From contig NC_066581.1 in assembly GCF_024323335.1 (NCBI RefSeq), positions 295,378,536-295,442,535 on the forward strand: a stretch of DNA of 64,000 nt. Reading direction: 5' to 3'. Within the stretch, counting starts at the first letter, position 1; each line of letters starts with the position of its first letter. Origin of the DNA: Lathyrus oleraceus (taxonomy: Eukaryota; Streptophyta; Magnoliopsida; Fabales; Fabaceae). Positions 1 through 11,880 of the stretch are shown one piece after another. The notes beneath the pieces are model-generated. The model was given only the letters and a program-made list of their open reading frames with translations, made no database searches and had not been told where the DNA came from. A program made the position numbers and the translations under genes.

Positions 1-107
1 GGACTAGCCTAACCAGATAACAGAGGGAGACACAACACTAGGGAGACTACGACTCGAGCCTAGATGTTGTCATGCAAAGTCGTCCCTAAGTTAAGGTTTC
101 TAGCTAA

Positions 108-523
108 CTTGCACAGGAAGCAAGCCTATCCTAAACATGACTTGCACAGGAAGCAAGTCACACCTAACTTGCACAGGAAGCAAGGGTCTCGATTGCAACT
201 AGGGCAAGAGAAAGGGGAGGTCTCAATCGCAACGAGGGCGAGAGAAAAGAATTAGTGTTAGTTGTTAGTCAAACTCGACAAGACATCGCATCTCGTGCCT
301 ACGTATCTCATCTGGACATGAGAATCAGAGTTGCCGTAGTTCGACTACGGAGGGAAAAGGACTCGATTGCAACTAGGGCAAGAGAAAGGGAAAGTCTCGA
401 TCGCAACGAGGGCGAGAGAAAGGAAAAGTCTCGATCGCAACGAGGGCGAGAGAAAAGATCGCAACGAGGGCGAAAGCAAACAAGGATTAGTCTAAACTAA
501 ACCTAACTTGCACAGGAAGCAAG
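108..523. repeat. Dispersed 17-bp hairpin repeat, four copies
   Basis: CTTGCACAGGAAGCAAG occurs at 108-124, 141-157, 168-184 and 507-523. Each copy is itself an inverted repeat (CTTGC, 7-base loop, GCAAG). The copies flank and interleave with the 23-30 bp repeat at 187-476. Confidence 0.85.
187..476. repeat. Minisatellite with TCTCG...CGAGA units
   Basis: About six copies of a unit centred on TCGCAACGAGGGCGAGAGAAA (or the variant ATTGCAACTAGGGCAAGAGAAA) lie at 187-253 and 361-476. Each unit can fold, since TCTCG at its start pairs with CGAGA near its end. They lie in the presumed leader or LTR of the element leaving the window on the left. Confidence 0.75.
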
Positions 524-3500
524 TCAAACAAACATACAAGCACAGGTAGTACACACTATACACAAGCAAGGGGCTCAAACAAGGCTAGGTTTTAGTTGAG
601 GGGTCATATCAACCTCAACAAACAAACCTCTGGAACTGGGTAAATGGTGCTCTTAACCTTGACATTGAGAGCCAAGGTGAAGCAGATGAAAGGAGATGAG
701 GGGTGTGCCTCATTGCTCTTATCCCTGGCCAGGGAGAGCATTTGAATATCAGAAGGTGTGGGAGTTCAGAAAGGGGGAACTCTTTCCACAAGTTAGACTC
801 TATGGATCTTGGGTTTTTACTCACTATGCATCAACACAGGTAGCGTGAGCAATGTGAGTGACACACAGACTAGCAGGGGATAGATTGCTTATCCCTTGGG
901 TTCTGCCAATTGCCTCTTCACTTAGGAGGACTTTGAGTATGTACAGGGACAAATTGTAAACATACACAAACATTGCCTCTTAAGGAGGACTTTAGACAGT
1001 TGCCTGGCCAAGTAACAGGCCAGGTCTTCCAGACTACATGAAGATTAGAAATATACCTCAATGCAAATTGCTTATACAAGCAAAGCAAAGCAAAAGTTCA
1101 CAAGGAACTGAGCAACTAAAAGCACCTGAAATAGTCAAGCAGATGTTAGTATGCAACTTCAAAACAAAGCAAAAGGAAACAGACATTAACAGTTAATCAG
1201 AAGCAAATGAATGTGCAAGGCACAAGGCTTAAGGCGTGTGAGCCAAGCCACCTACAAAACAAACAAGTTAGACAATGATATTCAAGCAAGCTCAATCAAA
1301 AAGAATTGGTCTCATTGGTCATTTGTTGGTCAACCTGAAAACACAAGCTCAAAAGTGAGTAACAGGACCACTAGGGCAAGCCTAGGGTCAAAGGAGAATG
1401 AAAAAGTCAAAACAGCAAAGGGCAAGCATCCAAAATCATGTTCAAATAATCAAGAATCAATACCAATTGGGTTCACATGCATATCAACCACTATCATCAT
1501 TTCATGAACAGTTTAGGTCAAAGCATTGCAAACAGAAGCTCATAGGAGTCAACAGAAAGACTTGCATCAAAAGCAAACTCAAACATTTCCAAAAATCACC
1601 AAATAAATCATGATCAATCACAACACATAGCATGGTAAGCATGTCAAATTTCATCTCATTTGGACAAGTGGAAGGCAGTCAATGAAAATCAGAAAGTCAA
1701 AGCAATTTTGAACATGCTCAAAGAAGTCAACCAAACATGCATCAACTTAGAAAAATCATAAATCAGGGATGGCATATGATAAATGAATGGGACTAAAACC
1801 ATGGCAAAGCTTAGGATGTCTAGTTATCTCATGTAAAATTTCATGTCCATCTAATAAAGTATGAGCATTTCACAAAACAAATGGGCACATGCATCACATA
1901 AGGTCAACATTTTGGTCAAACAGGGGAGAAAATCTCAAACAAATGGAAAATGGCACAAATAAATCCACAAAAAATCATATGCAAACTAGACATGTTCAAG
2001 CTCAATCATACAAAAAATCAATCCATTTGGAGGTCAATAGGCATGGCTATAAAAATCAACAAGTTACACATCAATGGTGTGACACAAATTGTCACACCCT
2101 ACTTCAAAAATTCACAACTCACAATCCAGAAATGAGAAATTCATTATCCTTATACCAAAATCACCATAGGGATGTCTAGTTTGTGCACAAAAATTTTCAG
2201 GTCCATAGGATAAGTCATGGCTATTTCACAAATGATTTGGTGGAATGTGCAAGAAATGAACACATGTTACAAATCAATATGTCAAATAAAATCCAATGAT
2301 CATAAAAATCTGGAAAAAATATGATAAAAAAGTAGAGATCATGATGAAGATGATGCAAAAATTCCCATGAGAATTGGATTTAAAATGAATGATCTATGAA
2401 TTTTGCAAGTTTGAGTCCAAAAATGGAATTAGAATTGAAAAAAAAACAACATAAATCAATGTGTCATGTGCCACGAGTGGCAAACTTGTAATTCCAGAGT
2501 CACTTATCCTAAACGGTTGCGTTTAGGCACGGCCAAGGGAATGTTGCTATTGGTCCGCATGAAGGAATAGTGCCATGCATACGTGAGGGAAAGGAGTTCT
2601 GGGCAATGCAAGAGGAATCTAGGGTTTTCTGGGAACAGGATGAACATCATCTTCCCCAATTCGAGTTTCAACAAAAATTTTCCATAAAACACAATTAGAC
2701 ATACAGAAATGATCAGCAAGCTTCAACTAACATGAATCTACCATCAATTTTCATTAAAACACATCATAACTCAAGAATCGAGCACAAATACATTTCATCT
2801 TCAAACTTAAAAACAACATAACTCAAGAAATAATCAACCAAATCAAGTGATTCAAAGCTTAATGTGCTCAGGAATAAGATATCTATAAAGCACATATCAT
2901 GGTTTTGAGAAATTAGGGATTCGAAAATTTACTCGATTCTGAAGAAATGGATGAAACAGTGGTTGCTTTGTGATGCCTTGCTGAAACAGATGCACTAACA
3001 GCTCCTCACAGTTGAATGGTGAAGTTGGTTTGGCTTGGAACAACTTGAAACAGCTTCAATCGAACTTGGCCATTAATGGTGCTTTGCAAAAACAGTCGGG
3101 CAAATGAGCTTACAGTTGTGGAAACAATGTTGCAATGAGCTCACAATGATGCTTGGATGATGAAACAACAAAGGCAAGGTCGGGTTCTTTGAGGTTTTTG
3201 GCAGAAATTTCAAGATGGGAGAAAAATGGATCTTGAGAGCAAGTGATATTTTCTGTGTTGTGTGGCTGCTAGGGCTACCAAATGATCAGAAAATGAGTTT
3301 TTATGTGCTATTTAACTTTTAATCCATGTATGCTAATCATGCTTAGTTCAAATGAAGCAATTTGCTAAAATGATCCCTTTGGTCCAAATGGTGGGGTGTG
3401 GTGGTAGGAGCACGAATTTGGGCTTTGTAGCAAGTCACAAATGACATTTCAAATCAATTCCAATTGGCCATTCTGATTGAAAATGCTTATTTCAACAATT

Positions 3501-4328
3501 CAATTTTGTACCACACTTGAAAATAACCATGTAAGTTCAAAAAAGGCCATTTTGATTCATAGAGTTTTGGTACATGAAAGTTACATTTTTGGAAAGAGGA
3601 GGTTAAATATGACTTGTTGGAAAAAACCTCACCAAATTTGGCCAAATGGTTTGAGAGATATGGCCTTTTGAAGTTCAAGAATTTTTGAAAATGATTTGAT
3701 CATAACTTGCCAACCATACATGGGAATTGAGTGTTCTTGGACTTTTTGGAAATGGGAGAACAAGATCTTCAACTTTCATGTTGGGCAAAAATTCATTTGA
3801 AGCTTGTATCATGATGTAAGTTTGGGATCAAGAAGTTTCCATTTTTGGCAAGTTTCAATTACAGGTCCAGTTTCTATTTTTGGAAATTTTCTGTTTGGCT
3901 TCAAATTCTTCAATGATGTTATTTGCCATGTTATATGAGGCCTATTTGGACATGAATAAGCTCTCTCAAACCAAATCCATCCATCAAAACCATAAAATCA
4001 ACCACAGTTGACCAAGTTTGACTTTCTAGGGTTTCTGACTGATTGTGCATTGACTGATGACCTCTGAGCCTCCAATCTTTGACCTAAACACTTCAAATGG
4101 ATCCCCAAGTCATGTGAACATGTTGGACCAACCCTAGGGCCTTGGCTCCTTGAGAAACACACTTGCTTGCTTGATTGACTGATCTCCTGATCAGTTTGAC
4201 CTAATTCTCCTGATGATCTTGCACTTGAGGCAAAAGGGACAATGCAATGTTATGCAGTGGACTATGTTATGTTATGACCTAATATGAGAATGTATGTACA
4301 ATGATAGGTGCAAATTTGAGGTGCTACA

Positions 4329-4556
4329 ATAGGCTAATAGAATCAATCGATAATTGGATAGGTCATGGTGAAGCCTCATATGAGATATCGCTGACCATTG
4401 AATCTTCCCCTGTAGTGACCAGTGTACCTTGGTACGCTGACTTCGTCAATTTTCTCGCGGCTAATATACTACCTCAGGGATTGACCTACCAATAGAGGAA
4501 AAAGTTTTTCCATGACGTGAAACATTTTTACTAGGACGAACCCCTTCTCTTTGACT
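4329..4556 (+). pseudogene. Athila-type pol relic (RNase H/integrase junction)
   Basis: The plus-strand reading gives a stretch around WYADFVNFLAANILPQGL followed, past a stop, by FFHDVKH and DEPLLF. This matches the conserved run before the integrase zinc finger in plant Athila-clade Ty3/gypsy polyproteins. In-frame stops break it. It is bounded by an LTR end at 4328 and by reversed LTR sequence from about 4557. It is probably part of the same element whose integrase core resumes at 5082. The family call is from remembered motifs, not a database search. Confidence 0.6.
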
Positions 4557-5081
4557 TTTTGGACTCATGGAGGATAACATATGCATAAGATGATAAAATG
4601 TGAAGTATCCCTTGAAATATTTGATCAATTGTTGAAGAAACTTGTTGAAGAAGTTACATAAGATACCCATATGAATTAGGGTTTCCAAGGCAAACTAACT
4701 CCAAACTCTTGATGATTTCTTGATCAAAATAACATGTGAAGATCATGGGGATTCATATATGATACTTAGAATCATAGTAAACCACTTCTTGATTGATCTC
4801 CTTGCAATGAGGGTCTTAAACCCTAGATATGAGCTTTCTAGAGCATATGTGAGCATACCCACTACCTACAAAAGCAACAAACTATACATTGACATATTTT
4901 TGGTATTTTGGTTAGTAAATAAAGAAAAATGAAGTATGATACAATCAAATGTTCTTGGTGATCTTTCCTAATGCAAAGCCAATGAATGAGGGGTAAGGAG
5001 GTTACCTAGATGTGATCCTAATGCCAATGCATATGATAAGAATAGCATGAAGGGTCTTAGGGTCAAAATTGGGGTCTTACA
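4557..5081 (-). mobile_element. Ogre-like LTR fragment, TGTAAGACCC type
   Basis: The right end at 5081 is the reverse complement of TGTAAGACCCCAATTTTGAC. The rest follows the first 500 bases of the plus-strand copy at 61871 at lower identity, including the shared GTTTGGAG...CTTGGAAACCCTA and ATTGATCAAAT blocks. The left junction near 4557 is abrupt and returns to Athila coding sequence, so this is a truncated LTR and not a whole one. The five bases after it (CACCC) would be its target site. Confidence 0.65.
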
Positions 5082-5660
5082 CACCCTATCATCCACAAAC
5101 CAATGTACACGTGGAAATATCAAATAGAGAAATAAAACAAATTCTAGAAAAAACGGTCTCACTTTCCAGGAAAGATTGGTCCTCTAGACTACATGACGCA
5201 ATGTGGGCTTATAGGACTGCCTATAAAACCCCTATAGGGACGACACCCTTCAATTTAGTATATGGGAAATTATGTCACTTACCCTTCGAACTAGAACACA
5301 AAGCCTATTGGGCCATTAAGACCCTAAACATGGACTATTTAAAAACTGGTAAACGATTGTTAGATATCCAGGAATTAGAGGAACTCCGACGCGATGCCTA
5401 TGAAAATGCTATAATCTACAAAGAACGAACCAAAGCATGGAATGACAAGCGTATCGCAAGGAAAGAGTTTCGTGTAAGTGACATGGTACTTTTATTGAAC
5501 TCTAGATAACGCCTATTTCCTGATAAATTACGTTGCAGATGGACCAGACCGTTCGAAGTTACAAAGGTCATACCATCTGGTGCAGTTGACATTAAAAGCC
5601 AATCAACTGGCCCGTTCATGATAAATAGACAAAGACTAAAAAATTACACCAACGGTGATG
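5082..5660 (+). pseudogene. Athila-type integrase C-terminal region (broken)
   Basis: The translation shows YHPQTN near the start, then [51 protein letters not shown] and [11 protein letters not shown]. These are the signature blocks of the C-terminal half of Ty3/gypsy integrase in the Athila clade. YHPQTN precedes the catalytic Glu region. The frame stays open for 146 codons and meets a stop at 5507-5509 inside the chromodomain-like tail, which continues in the same frame to about 5660. The N-terminal part, zinc finger and first catalytic Asp are missing because LTR material lies on the left. The element cannot be active. Confidence 0.85.
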
Positions 5661-5940
5661 TACCTACCTAATATTCTCTCCATGACTTAATTGAACCACC
5701 ATTTGCTACACAAACAACCTGATTTACACTAATGTCGAGCTACTGACATTAAACAAAACGATGTGTGGGAGGCAACCTACGGTTTCATTGTCAATTTTTT
5801 ATTTTTTGAACTTTTATTTTCTTTGTATAACGGTGATTTATTTTACTCATACCAACAAGACTAACTTTTGATTGATTATGTTACAGGTCTAACCCAGGCT
5901 AATTTTCCTACTAACCATTTAGTTGGAGAGTACAAATAAC

Positions 5941-7071
5941 ATGCAAGATATTTTCAGAGACGAAGCTCAAAGAAGACGCTATGAAGTCTTGGCTGAAAGA
6001 ACCATTTCACCAACCCGATACCCTGACTTCCCTAGCTTAATAACTTTAGGTCTCTGTGACAATGTGAAGTAAATATTTAACCAGCTCAGTTGGGACCGTT
6101 TATCTGTGCACAAACACCCAACCTATAAGAACCTGGCATTTGAATTCCTAAGCTCATACGAATACAACCCTAGTGTAGGGATAGACTGAGTCCAAGGTTT
6201 TGCTCCCTTTCGACTCTTTGGGAAGGAATACCAACTCACACATGATGAGTTAGCCAAACTTTTAGCTTTTCAATATGGACCCCGAGCCTACACTGAAGTA
6301 CCAGTAGGTGATGATATGCAATGGGAACTAGATTTTTTCTAGGGTAGCATTACTAAAGATTGTCCACCTGATTATGAAAGAATGAACCCCCCTCTAATCC
6401 ATAACCCTACCATCAGGTAATTCCAGAAGGTTGTGGCCCAAACCTTTTTTGGAAAAGCTGGAAATATTGGACCAGTCAGTAAAGAAGAAGTATTTCTCAT
6501 GTTCAGTATTTTTCAGTCCCGCTCAGTACACTTTGTTGCCTTCTCGATGGCGGGTTTAGCCAAAGTAGCCATCCAGGTTGTCTAGAACATCTATGTCGGT
6601 GGTATGGTCACCCATATCACCATAGCTTTAGGTCTTCGCAACCGAGTCGTGCATCTAGAACATTTATGTGGTTATAACCTGATAAACATTAAACATTTCC
6701 TAAATAGAAGATTAGTGAGGCAAGAAGGACCTGATACCTATAAGATTCTAGTCCTTTACAAACCAGTACACCAATTCATTATCCCAAACACGGAAAGGAC
6801 TAACGTACATAACCGTGACAATTGGCGATACCTTTTGGGAAATCCAGAAGAGTACCACTCATCTTCTACTGAAAACACCCCCTTATCACCTATGGATGAA
6901 CCCAATAGTCCTGACCCACTTACCGCTGAACTTACTGCCATCCAAATAGATATCTCAACTCTCAGTAACGTTCTCCACCACTTCATGGATTCTATGCAGG
7001 AACAGATGGACCACGTTTATCAAGAACTCTACTTCATCTTCAGATTTTTAGGCATTGAGGATAATTCTTAG
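5941..7071 (+). pseudogene. Athila-type ORF downstream of pol, five in-frame stops
   Basis: From the ATG at 5941 one frame runs 376 codons to the stop at 7069-7071. It is interrupted only by stops at 6070, 6187, 6340, 6418 and 6583, with no frameshift. The last open part (from about 6604) includes LRNRVVHLEHLCGYNLI and a C-terminal stretch that looks helical. Position (after integrase, before polypurine tract and 3' LTR) and the opening TRYPDFPSL...LGL pattern fit the ATHILA ORF family, which in this clade occupies the envelope position. A function for that protein is not established. The reading frame is unusually well preserved apart from the point stops. Confidence 0.65.
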
Positions 7072-8137
7072 TTCTTGTGTGGGGGAGGAACTTATTTTCA
7101 CCATTATTAGATTTACTCTAGATTTATTTTTTTGCAGTTATTTTACTCATTTCTAGTATGCACCTTTGGATTTTTGCTCATTTTTTCGAATCTTTAATGC
7201 GTGTTTTGATTATTTCCCCTACTATCTTTTCTTTGTTTTCTAGATAGATTTATTGATTTTTAGTATAATTGCTTAGGTTTTCTTTTCTAATTTTAACTTG
7301 TTCACCGAGTCATTGAATATGTTGTCGAGTCTTTATGCATGGTTTTTGATGTTTATTAATTCTTCCATTTCATGAGCCATACAAAAAAAACTTTAAGAAA
7401 ACAAGTGTTTCATTTGAAATTTTAGGCTATTAGACAAGTTACGGATATGTTAAGAGACTTGGGAAAACCCCAAAAGACCAGTATCGTCTTAACACCGTAA
7501 GTCTCCTAATTATAGAGACTGATTTAGAAACTTGTTATGCCATGACCTTGAAATCTCGCCCCTAAATAAGTTTTTAAGTAGTTTATCCTAGTAGTCAGCA
7601 CCAAATGAATTACCATCGAGTAAGCGGACTGATGCAAATAGGTGAATGATCCCACGGTAAAGAGAAAGAAAAGAAAAGCAAAAATCTGGAAAAGTAAGAA
7701 ATAGAAAAAGGAATCCTCCTTCTAAGTTAGGTGACCCTCACCCGTCCATTTAGCCTAACGGTTGTGAAACCTCTAAGAATGTTGCATATCCATCAGAATA
7801 TTTGACATAATGTGGATCATGGTCACTAACAGGTTCGTTTGTCATGTGTGAACAGATAACTGGCTTAATGTGATTGTGTCTAAATGAAAAAGGAAGAAAA
7901 ATGGGACGAGTAAGTTAGGCATGGGCATAATGACATGATGCAAATTGGTTTGTGTAGGAAGGAGATTTATGACGACAAACACGTGTTGCTATGATACCCT
8001 TAGTTTGCGAGTTAGTATCTATCAATATGACTTTGAGTGAATTAGAGTCTTTAGCCTAGAATAGTTACAAAAGCACCACTATTTTTCTTCATAAATGTTT
8101 GCTTAAGGACAAACAAAGGTTCAAGTATGGGGGAGTT
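7072..8137 (+). other. Non-coding spacer and polypurine tract of Athila-type element
   Basis: No coding sequence is recognised. The spacer is T-rich and ends in a purine run around 8126-8135 (TATGGGGGAG) directly before the LTR start, as expected for the plus-strand primer of an LTR retrotransposon. A G-rich run at 7079-7090 just after the preceding ORF is similar but not next to an LTR. Confidence 0.6.
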
Positions 8138-9862
8138 TGATAACACCAAATTACACTGTTATTTTGACTCTTTTTGTACATGTTTTATTATTGTTTTACC
8201 TCTATTTCCAATGTTATATGTATATTTTATCTGCATTTCAGGTATTTGACCATATAGGAGCCATGTGCAAAGAAACGAAGCAATTCAGATGCAAAACAAA
8301 GAAAAATATGGGAAATTACACACAAGGCGATCTACGTGGCGTTCACCATGGAGAATGCCATAAGAAGAATGACATGTCCCACTCACCAACAGTTGATTGA
8401 CCCACTCTTCTACACGTTGGGAAGGTGGCGTTCGCCATCTTGGCATGGCATTCTCCATCCTTTGTGAAGGCCAAACGGTTAGAAAATGGATTTGCTTGGT
8501 CTCCCACTCACTCCATTCACTCCTATATTTTCTCCCACAAATGAAGAAACTTCCCGCTTGATATTTTGGATCTTGGAACACTATAAATAGGTGATAAGCT
8601 TCATTTTCCAACCAAGCTTAGCATTATTTTAAGCACTATAATTACTGATTAAAGTTATAACTCGTCACATCGAGGGGTTATAACACCAAAGAGCATTGAG
8701 TTTGTATGAAGTTTAGAGTACTTTATTTTATCGCAGCTTAATCTTGCCGCCATTTATATTTCTTTAAAAGTATTCAGAAATTTATTCTATACCAGATTCA
8801 AGCCTCCGTTTGGAGCAGGTTTTTAATATATTATGCATTTTTATTATATCACTTTGTTTATTTACTCACACTTTACTTTCCTCGCCTCGTACTACTTCTT
8901 TTATTTTCAAATCTTATTTCTCGCACCGTACTGCTTTACTTTTGTTAATTGCATAATCTTGTCGTTATTTCATTTTCAAAACCAATTTCTAAACCGCTAT
9001 TTTCAATTCAATTACCTTTCCAAAATGTTTACTTCTAAGTTTCATATCTATATTTTTATGTTTGTCATAAACATGTTCAGCTAATTTATTGATGTTGGGA
9101 TGTGAGGAACGTCATTTGCCGGTACTCTAACTATTATTTCTTTGGGATTTCAATTGTGGGCTATTTTGGTTTTAATACAATTTTTCTGAACTCAATTTAA
9201 TCGGTCACTACAAAAGTAGAGCCGTGAAAACTTCGGGTAAGATCGAAAGTCGTCTGACGCTAAAGAATAAAATTGGTTTGTTTTTTATTAACTAATACCG
9301 CAAAATTACTTTATTAATTAATTAGGAAAGTCTAATATTTCTAGAAAGTGGTTTTAAAACTATTTGCGGACGCGTTTATAGGTTTAGAATTCGGTTACCT
9401 GAGCGAAAGCCTGGAACCCTTTTAAGGTAAAATTTTCAATCAAAATTACTTTTCAACTAAGTAAAGAGTCTAATTTTTTAAAATAGGATTTACTACTTTA
9501 ACACAATAAGCGCAAGTCACACGTGACAGTGGACGGTATAAAATACGCGAAAGCGACAGTCCCTGTTCAATTACATTCTTTTCAAAGTAGAAACTATTAC
9601 CCCATACAGTAATACTATTTAGCAACAATCAAGAGTACTATTGATTGATGAGAGTCACATTCCAGTATTATTTGTCTGAATTTATTTAAGTTATTTATTT
9701 CATCTCTCCTTTGCTTAATTCATTCGCCTTAGATAAACATCGTAGCAACTAGAAACGATAGATTGACAATTTAGTCTTCATGGGATCAATATCTTTTAAA
9801 ACTATGTGATAAACTGTATAATTGCAGTTAGATAATCCGATAGACTCATAAAGCCGCGATCA
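8138..9862 (+). repeat. 3' LTR of the Athila-type element
   Basis: It starts TGATAACACCAAATTACAC immediately after the polypurine tract and ends ...CCGCGATCA at 9862, giving TG...CA ends and 1725 bp. A TATA box (CTATAAATAG, 8581-8590) lies about 445 bp in, as expected for the U3/R boundary. The matching 5' LTR is not in the window, so identity and age cannot be judged. The start is well supported; the end rests on the CGATCA terminus. Confidence 0.7.
8581..8590 (+). promoter_or_regulatory. TATA box in Athila-type LTR
   Basis: CTATAAATAG lies within the LTR, upstream of a presumed R region. This is the normal site for the element's own promoter. No host gene lies close downstream. Confidence 0.6.
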
Positions 9863-9867
9863 CTACG

Positions 9868-11100
9868 TAGCCTTGAATTCTCCATTTCAGAGTTTCAACT
9901 ATCTTGAGAGCTTTCAATAAGATATGCCCACAAAACTCCTTTTACAAGGATTTGAAGTTTTTCAATGGCTAACTTCTAACCAAACAAAAAATAGATTTTT
10001 GACTAGCTATCCTCCGTATCAAACACATATTTTATACAACTTGACCTCCGAACCAAAATGGAGTTTTATATTGGTTATCTTTCAAACCGAGATAGATTTT
10101 TATAGTGTATATCCTCCAAACCAAACCGGAGTTTTACACATGCCGACCTTCACACCAAAATGAGATTTTACACGGGCCGATCTCAAACCAAGATGATATT
10201 TTACACTACTTGATATCAAACCAAGATGATATTTTACACGAGTTGATCTTGAACCGAAAGAGATTTTACACTAGGCTGATATCTAGAAATTGTATGGAGA
10301 TTTTAATAGCTGATCTTCATGAATTAAATGAGAGCTTCTGTCGCAGGTAGAACTCACGAATCAAACCAGAGCTTTTAATGGTTTAGCTTGCAATAAAAAA
10401 ATTCTTATAAAAGATACTTTACTTAGGAGATAATATACTCTTGGGTAAATTACAAATATTCCCTTCACTAAGAACAAAGATCCTCACTAAACACTAGAAC
10501 ACTCTCAAATCACTAAGAAAAATTCAAGTGAGAGAAAGATATATTTATGGTAAAAGATGAGAGAGTGATATAGTAGGATAAATCATTTTATAAGTTGTTT
10601 TGAAATGGTAGACGACCTCTATATTTATAGGCCAAAGCGTGATATAAATTTAGAAATAATCCATGAGCTATTTATGTGCCATAATCGATTATGCTAATCA
10701 ATTATTACATCCTAAAATATAATATTTTGATTTTTAATTATTTTCAACCATTAAGAGACTTGTTCTAATCGGTTATCAGTGTTAGAAATTGTAATAATTG
10801 ATTATAGCACCATGGCTAATCAATTATTCACTTGTTAACAAGCTTATAATTGATCATACATTTTCGCAACAATTAGCTAGACATTAAAAAAAATTAGGTG
10901 TTTTAAAAAAATTAATATAGACTCATCAAAGGTTTTAAGTGTGTGTGTTATTTTTTCTTAGTAATTCGAGAAATACCCTTGTGCATTTACAAGACTCTGT
11001 CACACACGACCATGCGGACTTTCACACTTCTTCTCTTTTACAACTCTGAAGCTTTACACCTTAGAATCATTATGTTTTACTTTAGCATCACACAAGAACT
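9868..11100 (-). mobile_element. LTR of a copia-like element with 40-bp minisatellite
   Basis: On the minus strand this region shows an AATCAATTA/TAATCGATTA-rich stretch (10680-10860), a TATA-like TATAAATATAG (about 10618-10630), then a minisatellite. The same order occurs on the plus strand at 53640-54300, so both are the same LTR family in opposite orientations. I suspect a Maximus/SIRE-like copia LTR, but no pol is attached. Right boundary is uncertain. Confidence 0.5.
9965..10310 (-). repeat. Minisatellite, about 38-40 bp unit, roughly nine copies
   Basis: On the plus strand, units repeat the theme CAAACCAAGATGATATTTTA with a variable spacer. On the minus strand each reads GTAAAATCTC..TTTGGTT. 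Copies are diverged by about a fifth to a third. The plus-strand copy of the same repeat is at 54020-54300. Confidence 0.75.
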
Positions 11101-11589
11101 TTGAATCTTTAGCTTGATGAAGCTTGAGATGTCTTCAAGTTGTTTACCATCATCAAAGAGTTAAGAGACCAGACCATTAAAGAACCATGAAATATAAGTC
11201 TTCACTTCAACATCGTTGAATGACAATGTTGACTTCAAAAAGATGACTTGATCTTCTAGGCAATTGACCAAGAGCATATTCAAAAGGATAACTTGGTTAA
11301 ATATCTTGATACTTAGAGCATATTCGACCGTGTAAGCTATCTTTAAGAGATAAGAACTTCACTAGATATTGATGGATATTAGATGTTATCATCACCGACA
11401 AAACAAAATAGTTGATTGCTACTTTGATATCAACAAACTTCACCATTTCGAATCACCTTAACAGAACTTAAATGCACATAGATCCACGTGTCATGGAGTT
11501 TGACTAAGAAATCTATCGACACACTTGAAGATAACTCAAGGGAAAAGATTAATCATCTTCTATGATAATAATTCCTTAATCAAGCTATG
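11100..11589. other. Intergenic repeat-derived sequence, no gene seen
   Basis: Stop codons are dense in all frames and no domain is recognised. The text is rich in CTTGA/CTTCAA words typical of LTR U3 sequence. Confidence 0.4.
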
Positions 11590-11880
11590 AAAAAAATTCA
11601 ATTATGCATGGAAGAAACAAAGATATAAATTTCCACTTTCTAATTGACCTTGCTAAGGAAGGAGTGATTGAATTAAAACACTACAAGTCTCTAAAATCAA
11701 TTGAATGATATCCTCACAAAATTATTAAAGTTTGAGTCCTTTATTAAATTAAAGGAGGGCTTATAAGAAGTCATTGAACTAAAGCATTGCAACTCTCAAA
11801 TTCAATTAGCAGCTGATATCCTCACAAAACCATCAAATATCCACTTTTACTTGATTTCTTGTAATAGATATGAAAGTATA
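11590..11880 (+). pseudogene. Ty1/copia RNase H relic with internal duplication
   Basis: The plus-strand translation shows an H-x-R-N-K-D-I-x-F-H-F-L block, LAKEGVIELKH, then after stops a second EVIELKHCNSQIQLAADILTKP. These are the terminal RNase H motifs of copia pol (the conserved KHIDxRxHFxR, V/I-ELK and ADIFTKP blocks). The IELKH segment occurs twice about 115 bp apart, so the relic has an internal tandem duplication. Several stops make it non-functional. Confidence 0.7.

Larger units (their letters stand above)
1..4328 (-). mobile_element. Ogre-like LTR region, TGTAGCACC type (partial)
   Basis: Read on the minus strand this begins at 4328 with TGTAGCACCTCAAATTTG, a TG-starting LTR end, and runs left out of the window. 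It interrupts Athila-type pol, whose coding resumes at 4329. No coding domain was recognised inside. The style (long, low-GC, many Arg/Lys-free reading frames, a possible minus-strand TATA-like site near 3309-3318, tandem repeats at the distal end) resembles the very long LTRs and 5' leaders of legume Ogre/Tat Ty3-gypsy elements. The assignment to Ogre is an inference from this style and from sister copies at 4557, 49667 and 61871. The left boundary is outside the window, so LTR and leader cannot be separated. Confidence 0.55.

Noticed and set aside
1211..2179. Small ORFs in the left part as host genes
   Set aside because: No domain, low-complexity composition, and position inside a long LTR-like region.
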